Positions 1 to 8,800 of a stretch of 64,000 bases of DNA are shown one piece after another (the stretch's first letter is position 1; each line of letters starts with the position of its first letter). Both the position numbers and the translations under genes were made by a program. The notes under the pieces were generated by a model. That model did not search any database. It was given only the letters and a program-made list of their open reading frames with translations, and was not told where the DNA came from. Source of the DNA: Symbiodinium natans (Eukaryota; Sar; Dinophyceae; Suessiales; Symbiodiniaceae); NCBI GenBank assembly GCA_905221605.1, contig CAJNDS010002734.1:485308-549307 (forward strand). Reading direction: 5' to 3'.

Positions 1-206
1 GTCGTCCGACCGCCTCCTGAGATTGCTTCGTCGTGCACATGTTTGAGCAGCCAACACTTTCATGGAGTCTGCACGTCGCAATTGCCGCCACTTGCGCTGA
101 TACTGGTGGCACAGCACTTGCTGATTCGCTGCTAGTTCAAGCCCAAGCAATGGCCGCCCTAGATGGTGCTCGCCCGGCGGCACATGCACCGCAGGCAGTC
201 CAGCAG

Positions 207-1307
207 CTACCGCTGCTCGAACATGGCCTCCGCTTGGTGGGTGCAATGACCAACCATCGTAGCTCCTACGACCCGATCCCCTACATTCTGCCCTAAAGCA
301 TTTTGAATCCGGTCTGAACCCAACACCCGAAACCCTAAACCCGAGATGAACGAGCACGTGGCCCAAGGAGTCGTCGAAGAACTTCGCTTGCGTTCGTGGC
401 AACATCTCGAAGAACCTGCAAGGTGCGAGCGTGCCGGTTCAAGCCTACCTGTCCTTCTCCATGTGATCCTTCTTTGAACCCAGACTGCACTGCTCGCTGG
501 GAAGATATGATGCTTAAATACTTTGTTCCTATTGTTGTTGTTGAGACTTTTTGCTGTTACTGTTGTGGTTGTGATTTGTGACACATTACTGCTAGCCCAA
601 AAGCCTCAACCCTGAACCGTTAGTATTACTATTCGAGGCACAGAGCACCTAGCCGCCGGGCCTGGCATCCGGCTTGTTCACCCAGCCATTCTCCGAAGAT
701 GGGCAGACAATTCGAAGGAGATGGCTCTCCAGTCCCAGGGCCTACAGCTTTCTTGTGCATTTTGTGGCCTCCAGCTGAAGTTTCGGGTTTAAGGATGTTT
801 TTGAGGTTTACGTCTAAGTTAAGGCATACACACACAATCTGACATTGTTTCAAAAATATCGGTTGGGACAGGCATGCGATGATCCCGGCCATCGTTTGGG
901 ACCTCAACTTCTGAAATTAGGAGTTCAAGCCAACAGAAGCCACCTTCGAAACGGTGGGTGCGCACACACACACACACCTTACTGTTTACTGTTGGTTGAC
1001 AGGGAATGAGGGAACTAGGGCCCTGTTATATGCCCTTTTAAGGGCTTACATGGGGTACCTCATTCCCTCATTCCCTACTAGCCAACAGTAAGACACCTCA
1101 AACACACGAGGCCCATGGCAGACCTGGAGGACTCGGTCCACGAACGGTCGTGGCGAGTTGGTCGCCAGCCACACGCAAACGTCGTCCGCCCTGACAGGTG
1201 CCGGGCTTGGGCGTCGCAAGGTTCTGCCTTGCTATTCTGGAAGGGCATGTCACACTACGTGCAACCGTCTCCTGAAGCCCCCTTCAAGCAGAAGCATAGT
1301 AGCCTAC

Positions 1308-1340
<33 letters not shown>

Positions 1341-2050
1341 GGACCGGCAGCTTGCCTCAGGGACTTCAGCTGCAGGGCCAAGAGTGGATCAGGCTTCAGC
1401 GCCTCTCGGCAAGTGTAGGGTGGGCTTAGCTCAGACGTAGGCCCTGCTTAAGACTCAATGATGCAGGGGTTGTTCGGGATACTGGCATAAAGGGCATCTG
1501 TAAAGAAGTCTGATCTAGAACAGCCCGCAGAAAAGCCGAGCTCAGCAATAAGCTGTCCTGTTGCACAGAGCCTGCCTCGAGGTTCACACCATCGTAGACG
1601 CCGGAGTAGAAGGGTTCGACGGCATCTCCAGAAAGATGGCCCTCGGAAAGCAGTCCTGCGCCAGGAATCACGGCAGCTCTCCATAAGGGGACCTTGAAGC
1701 GACCCGAAAGGCAACCTACATCTGCGTGAGACCTGTCCTTGGATGGTTGATCCATGTGACCTGAAAAGATCCTGGTGCCCCTCAGGCCCCAGACCCAGCT
1801 GCTCAGTGGCCTTGCCCAAGCGCTTGACAATGTCACGCTCCACCTCTGCATGCTTGTACAGCACCCCGTCCATGTCCAGAATCATATGCCAGCCACCCGG
1901 CCTCGTGCACATCCTCCGATGTGCATCGCCCAAGCGGGCCTCGCCGTTGCTACATCCCGTTCCGGGCACCAGGGACGAAAGACCAGCAAGCTTTGCGCGC
2001 AAGCGCAGCGCTCCCAGCCGGGCAAGCTCCGCGGGCAGTGCCCTCAACAT
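207..2050 (-). CDS. HAD-superfamily pyrimidine 5'-nucleotidase-like hydrolase, six exons
   Basis: Six exons can be joined in frame: 2050-1738, 1655-1576, 1557-1511, 1190-1124, about 415-350 and 287-207. The first carries HAD motif I (ILDMDGVLY) and the block HGSTIQG, which matches the YGTT-x-GL region of SDT1-type pyrimidine 5'-nucleotidases. The second continues LLSEGHLSGDAVEPFYSGVY. The fourth carries motif II (WLATNSPRPFVDR) and the fifth motif IV (KFFDDSLGHV). The family is expected to dephosphorylate nucleoside monophosphates or related small phosphates, with the first Asp of DMDGV as nucleophile. The ATG at 2050 was chosen because the longer frame upstream begins with GTG. The N-terminal 60 residues are Arg/Leu/Ala-rich and could be a targeting leader. 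Two introns (starting at 1737 and 1510) only restore the frame if spliced GA-AG. The substrate is inferred; the HAD fold is well supported. Confidence 0.72.
979..1093. repeat. Hairpin (MITE-like) element, family M1
   Basis: Inverted arms: left arm contains CAGGGAATGAGGGAACTAGG, right arm reads CTCATTCCCTCATTCCCTAC, and both outer ends carry a CTTACTGTT/AACAGTAAG pair. It lies in the intron between the motif II and motif IV exons of the HAD gene. Related copies are at 9253-9352 and 9458-9570, with a truncated one at 25637-25700. Confidence 0.75.
1309..1340. repeat. (AAT)n microsatellite
   Basis: About ten uninterrupted ATA/AAT units inside an intron of the HAD gene. Confidence 0.95.
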
Positions 2051-2376
2051 TCCGCCACCGCAGCAGCCGCAGAGGTCCACTCAGGGCTAGCTAGCACCCA
2101 TAAGCAAACCTAAACTACATCAGGGATATCTTTAATATTCTTATTGTTGCTATTACGGTTATTGCTGTTGTTATTGTTGTTGCTGTTGTTAGTATTCTTA
2201 TTCTTATTCTGTGAACTCTTAATCTTACTATTAACTTATTATGATCCTTTCTCTTATTATTCTTATTATGAATCAAGGTATTGGGGCTTGCTGAGCAAGA
2301 CTTCAAGGTGCCCTGAGCAGCGACAAAGATGGCTACGATCCTGCGTGGCCCGCAGCACATGGCCGCCGAGATGGGC

Positions 2377-2434
2377 TTTAGGGTTTAGGGTTTAGGGTTT
2401 AGGGTTTAGGGTTTAGGGTTTAGGGTTTAGGGTT
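2377..2434 (+). repeat. Interstitial telomere-like array (TTTAGGG)
   Basis: About eight perfect TTTAGGG units between the UTP4 and HAD genes. Smaller arrays follow at about 2771-2808, 2935-2965, 3104-3137 and 3358-3400. Confidence 0.95.
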
Positions 2435-2805
2435 TAAGTAAAAACCTTATTTCGGGCACTTACAACTCCACTTGTAAGTCCCACAGAACCTTCACGTAGT
2501 CCCAAACAAGAAGAGCCCGGCACTGCAGGAAAAGCGCTCACATTGTTCACCTCCTCCAAACGATCTCTCATGTGCAGGGGTGAACCCGAGCGGACCTCCT
2601 TTGGTTCCAAACAGGGATGTGTCAAGTCGCACTTTGCAGCTGTACACATTTTTTGGCAGGGGCTACGAGTTATCTGCCTACATGTTTCGAGCACATGAGC
2701 ACATATGAGCTCCAAGTTCTCATGAGCTCCGAGTCCTCAGAATTCTGGTCCTGGCAGGCCGCGCGGGGCTTTTAGGGTTTAGGGTTTAGGGTTTAGGGTT
2801 TAGGG

Positions 2806-5800
2806 TTAGAACGTGCATCTGGCGCCTCTGTCGATCTGCTTTGGGCGCCCCTGCTTCTGGAACTTCTTCCGCTCGAAAGGCGTGGGCAGGCCAGCCTCAG
2901 CGGCCTCTGGGGTGACCTCGCCAAGCATCTTCAGGGTTTAGGGTTTAGGGTTTAGGGTTTAGGTTTTTTTTTGGCACCCGTCTAGCCACAGCAATGCGGG
3001 GTTGGTAGGTCGGTCTCGGAAAGTGGAAAAAAGATCCCGGGCCTGATGGAACCACCCTGAGAACCTCGCCTTCGGCATTCAGTTGAGGAAATTCTACCGT
3101 CGTAAGGGTTTAGGGTTTAGGGTTTAGGGTTTAGGGTCTTTGCAAGGAATCGTTGCGTGCATCTGGGTGCTGTGCGCATGCAGCGGTGGATCTAAGCCAA
3201 GCGACAGGCATCAGTTCAAGGACATGCAAACTGCCCACACAACATCATCCGGGGGTTTCCGAAATTAGAGGTAACCGTTTTGGGGTCCTTATCTTAAGGG
3301 AATCCTAATGCTTGGGGGTCTATTTTAGGGGTCCCCCTTTGAAGCCGGTCTTGCTGACTTAGGGTTTAGGGTTTAGGATTTAGGGTTTAGGGTTTAGGGT
3401 AACCCAGTATATAAGTTAGATTTGAACCCAGGCTGCCTCCATTGCCAGACCCGTTGGGAGAAGGGACGCTTCTGCATCGTCATCTGAGCAAAGCATACAA
3501 TGAGCGCGCAACAAAAGCAGCTCATCTTGCTCACAACCATAGGTACAAATATGCATGTATATATACATGTATATATACATACATATACATACAGATATAT
3601 ATATATATATATATATATTTCTATATATATATATATATCTATCTATCTATCTGTGTGTGTATGCCTAACCATACATATATAACCAGATACATAAAAAGAT
3701 CTCTCTCTCTCACACACTTGCAAGAGCGCCTCCTCGCTTGCGCTTGCGAACTGCAGCGGAGTCTGTGGCAAGGCTCCAGGGCTTCTGGAGTCCGAAGAAT
3801 GCTAAGACATGGCCTCAGACACGCAGTTTTTTCAAGGGCAGCAAAGAGGGTTTCGGGATTTTTTGGCACCCGACTAGCCACAGCACTGCGGGGATGTAGG
3901 TTTCGGGTTTAGGGTTTAGGGTTTAGGGTTTAGGGTTTAGGGTTTAGGGTTTAGGGTTTAGGGTTTAGGGTTTAGGGTTTAGGGTTTAGGGTTTAGGGTT
4001 TAATCGCTCACACTCGGACAAGCCAGGCGAGGTACACACTGGGGTTTAGGGTTTTAGGGTTGAAACTCAGCAGTTGAGCAGGGGGCCTTTCTGGTGCGCT
4101 GCTTGCTTTACTCACTAGGGGCTGGCTGCTTGTGTGGCAGCTGGATGGCCCAGATTGTTATTATTGTCTTGCGGATTTGATGCAGCCGCCGCCTTTGAGG
4201 GAGGGGGGCATTGGGTCTTATTGCTGTGGTTTCCATTCCTTGGATCCCGTGTGGCGGCATCTATGGTAGGGTAGTGCCTACGACCCGACTTCAGTGACCT
4301 ATGAACCTTGCCGGCCTTGTGCGTGTTCCGGTTCAGGGTTCAGGGTTCAGGGTTCAGGGTTCGACCCTCTGGCAAATCCATGGAGTACAGTACCAAACAA
4401 GCGGCGGATTCCTGCCCAAAGGCGCCAGGTGTAGGGCTCTGTCGACGAGTCGTCTCTTGCCTGTCTTGCCTTGAGATTCACGGCCAGCAGGTAGTTGTGG
4501 CCCCAGAGAAGCAGCTTGTCTGGGGCTTCCGGAAAAGTGGCAACGCCACAGACGCGCGCGTGAACTGCCAGATGCCGCTTTGGTATGTCAAAGGGGGCGA
4601 TGTCGCTCGCCAGGCTTTGCGACTCAATGTCGTACAGCGTTACCACATGCGCAGTTGTGACAACTACCAAGTGCTTCCCAGAGCTGTCGAATCCCATTGC
4701 CGTGGCCGCACCATGTCCAACTGGAACGGAGGCGTGGTGGTAGAGACCATCCAGGCTAAAGACGTTGACGGCTCCGGCCAGATCTGCTGAAGCCAACCAC
4801 TCCCCTCCTGGCCCACCGGCAGCCAGCAAAGCAACTGGCGCCTTGTGATCTTCAAATGTTGCAATAATGTTCCTGAGCTTGGCTTAGGGTTTAGGGTTTA
4901 GGGTTGATGGCATGGGAAAGATAAAACTTCGGACAACTGAAGGCCCTGCTCGTCAAGGTCACGAGGAAGGACATCGGGACCCGCGAACCCGGAGACTGAA
5001 GACTGGCTATATTGTTGGCAGGGGCGTAAGTACTCTTGCAATCATGACCACAACACCTCAACCTCCATGATGCTGCCAGGCTCTTCTCCTTGCAGTCGAG
5101 CAGGTGGATGACCTTAGTCGACAGCCCTATGCGTCAACTCCGCGTGAATGCCACCGCATCGAGCCGCAAGCTGTGAAACGGTAATGCCCTGTGCTGCTCA
5201 GCCACATGCCCGTGCCAGGGCGCCACTGCAAGCCTCAGAAAAAGAAGGTGAGCAACAACTTGTGAACCGCACCCACCTTCACCATGGCCTAACCCTAAAC
5301 CCTAAACCCTAAACCCTAAACCCTGTTTGTGAAACCGAGCAGCAGTTTCGGCGAGCAGAACTTCAGAGCGCGCGCTGCGCTTCTGGCCACTTCGATGGGC
5401 AGCGAAGCCCGCTGAACCTGCCAGCTGCTGGGGTCCCAGGTTCAGGCTTTAGGGTTTAGGGTTTGGGGTTTGGGGTTTGGGGTTTAGGGTTTAGGGTTTA
5501 GGGTTTGGGGTTTAGGGTTTAATCGCTCACACTCGGACAAGCCAGGCGAGGCACACAGGTTCAACAAGGGTTTAGGGTTTAGGGTTTGGGGTTTGGGGTT
5601 TGGGGTTTGGGGTTTAGGGTTCAGCAACTTCAAGCATCCTCCACAAGCTTAAGTAAGGAATGTGCCCTTAACCCACTAATCAAGATCCTTCGTGTGAATT
5701 AGGGGCGCATTCCTTGGCTAAGGGCTCTTGAACTTCAAAGCATCCTCCACCTTCCATCAACCCCCTCAAGCTCCTGCCTGGAGCTCGCTCACACTCAGCC

Positions 5801-8800
5801 CGAATAGCCGAGTGCCAGTCATATCGCTGGCCGCCACCCGCTTTCCGTCCGGGGAGATGGCGGAGGAGCAGAGATAGTCTGCGCCTGCGCTTTTTGAAAC
5901 TAGACTTTCGCGTCAAAGGCGATACCTACGCGTTGGTCAAGCAACAGTGGCAAGCACGACATCTGCAGTAGGCACAGGCAAGAGGGCAACAAGTGGTGGG
6001 TGTGCGTAGTGGCATGGCTCATTGGCTTGAAGCTCTTCCCGTGAAGCATGTATTCAAGGTACCCTTCTAGCCCATCAGCAAAAAAGAATCCAGCCTAAAC
6101 CTTAAACTCCTAAACCCCTGTTTTTTGAACAAAAAACCCTAAACCCCTGAAACCTCAAAAACCCCTAAACCCCTCAACCCCTAACCCCTAAAACCCAATC
6201 ACAGAAGGCATAGGACCGAGTCCGAGAGGCTTCTCTTGGTTCCGTCAGGTCCTATCGACTTGCCGGCCAAGGAGATCGTCAGCAACAGCTGTCCTTCCAG
6301 CTTGAAACTGTTTAGGGTTTAGGGTTTTGGGTTTAGGGTTTAGGGTTTAGGTTCTCGGGTGACCATGGCCACATGCACAAGTCTCGGGGGCAAACGGCAG
6401 CCGGCCCCTAAACCCTAAACCCTAAACCCGTAAACCCCTAAACCCTAAACCCCCAAACCCTAAACACCTAAACCCTAGACCCTAAACCCTAGACCCCTAA
6501 ACCCTCTGTAAGCCAACTTCCCTTCGCGTCCTTCGGGGGCCCGCGCCGAACCTCCCAGGCTCGGCGCGTCGTCCGGCTCAGGCCTGCACTTGAAGGTTCA
6601 TGGGTTTAGGGTTTAGGGTTTAGGGTTTAGGGTTTAGGGTTTAGGGTTTAGGGTTCCAGGGCTTGAGGGTCTCGGGCTTTAGGAAAGTTTAGGGTTTAGG
6701 GGCTTATTTGAGGGTTCATGCGTGCTTGTAGTACGTGGAGTCATAAGTACCCTGGATTCTGCTATAACCATAGATACCCTACTGTACGTATGATCCTACT
6801 TATAGGTGCCCATGAACCTCCCAACTATGGCATGACTTCGGGGGTCTCCAACTCTCAGGGGTGCTAAGGACAAGGATTTGGTTGATGCGCGCGGCCGTCG
6901 CCAAGACGTTGCTTTCATGTGGGGTGTCCGCATCGTTGAAACAAAAAAAGACACATGGGTGGTTGTCAAAATTATGATCCTTTTGGGGCACCCTAGATCC
7001 AAAAAGGGGTCCATAATTTTGACAACCACCCACACGCACGGCACCATAGCTGCCCAAGCGGCAGATACCACAGCTCAAGCGTCTGCCCCTTCTGGCAGAG
7101 AACGAGGCGGCTGTCTTCCGAAATCGATGCCGTTTGGAACAGAGGTGAAAAGTTGCTGCACTGGAAAGGTCTCGCCGCTTTGTCGTGACCAGACTCCAGG
7201 GGCTTGGAGACAAAGAGCCTGTCCAAGGGTCGCGGGAACACCACTGCCATCCACTCATACATGTGTATATACATATATATATATATATATTTAATATATT
7301 AATATACTAATAAATGGCACCATACTATGACAGAAATCATGAAAACGTGAGGAAGCACCAATTTAAATAGCCTCAACATGTGATAAGAATGCATGGTACA
7401 TGATAAAAAGGTATAATAAGCGTCCCGTGGCATGCCGCTTTACGAATATGATACGGTTCAAATTTCTGGCTTAGGCTACTGGACGCTTAAAACTGGCAAG
7501 CGCGTCATCGTTTTCCACAACACACATTGTGATCGTATTTGGTGAGCGTGTTGTCATTTGCAAGCAACATCCACACAGGCCGAACTCAATGTCCATCCCT
7601 TATACGCATGCAATAGTGTAAACAAAGACCGTGCAATCGTGCAATCGCACAACAACATATAATGCAATAGTATACTAAGGGTATTTGTCAAAATATCAAT
7701 AACAATAACAACAACAAGAAGAAGAATAGCAGTAGTAATATTACTCCCGTGCTTTGATGCCGTAAGGGGGAGTGGCAAAGTGGATCGCCTGCCGGCGGCT
7801 CCTGCCGAGACTTGCGTGTTTCGCCCTTTCTTCGTGTTGTCGATGGCGATCGCACGCACGTCATGCGAATGGCCTCGAAAAATCGTCGCGGGGCTTACTT
7901 TGGGAAGTTTCCAAGAAGTAGGCGTAACCTTTTTGGGGATCCCGTTTAGGGGGATACTGTTCTCTTTGGGGCATACAAGGGGAACCCCAAATTTGGGAAG
8001 CTTACTTCCTCACAATCAGGCAGGCCGGGGTTGAGGGTCAGAGATGGTGAGAGCGACTGAGTGCTGGGGAGCGGACACAGCATCGCATCGCGGAAGACCC
8101 ATCGCTCCTCGCGCACGGAGACAGTCGCCACAGCCACAGCACAAAAGCATGCAACTGCAGCACAGCAGGCGTTTTTTTCCTTGGCCTTTCTTTTCGATGC
8201 CCAAGCGACGCCGGATTGGGAGATTTGCGCATGTCTCTATGATCTCTCTGCTTCAGCTGGGATGGCCTAGCTGGATTCGTGCTTTAGCTGGGCACAACAC
8301 CCCGTCCACGCTGCCACGATCCTGTGAATCACCTGTTCATCCAACGTTCAGCACGTAGCCAACGTCGCGCCCGCGTGAACTCCCAGCGAGCGTGACGTTC
8401 CAATCCAGGCGCTCGGACGCATCGCGCCCACTTGTTGAGCAAGTAGTACGGGTATCCAGTGCGGCACCAGGCTTGTCTGTCCCGGCACGTAGTTTGACTT
8501 CTCGGGATAGGTTTCCTTTCCTAGCTTTCACAAGCCAGCGTGTCCTTCCTTGCAGCCAGGAGTGGCTGTAAGCGAGGACACGGGCTTGAGAAAAGGTAGG
8601 CTAGCATGATCTGGCATGAGCCGATCATGTGCTCGCTATCTGCCTCTTTGCTGCAAACAGAAACAGCAGCGTGGTGGGCGGTTGAGGTGCAGTCACGACA
8701 GAGGCTCAACATCATCACAAAACTACGCTCTACCTGCTACCGGCAATCCCTAAACCCTAAACCCCATGTCGAGCAGCTTCTCCTGGCTGCCCTTTTGGCG

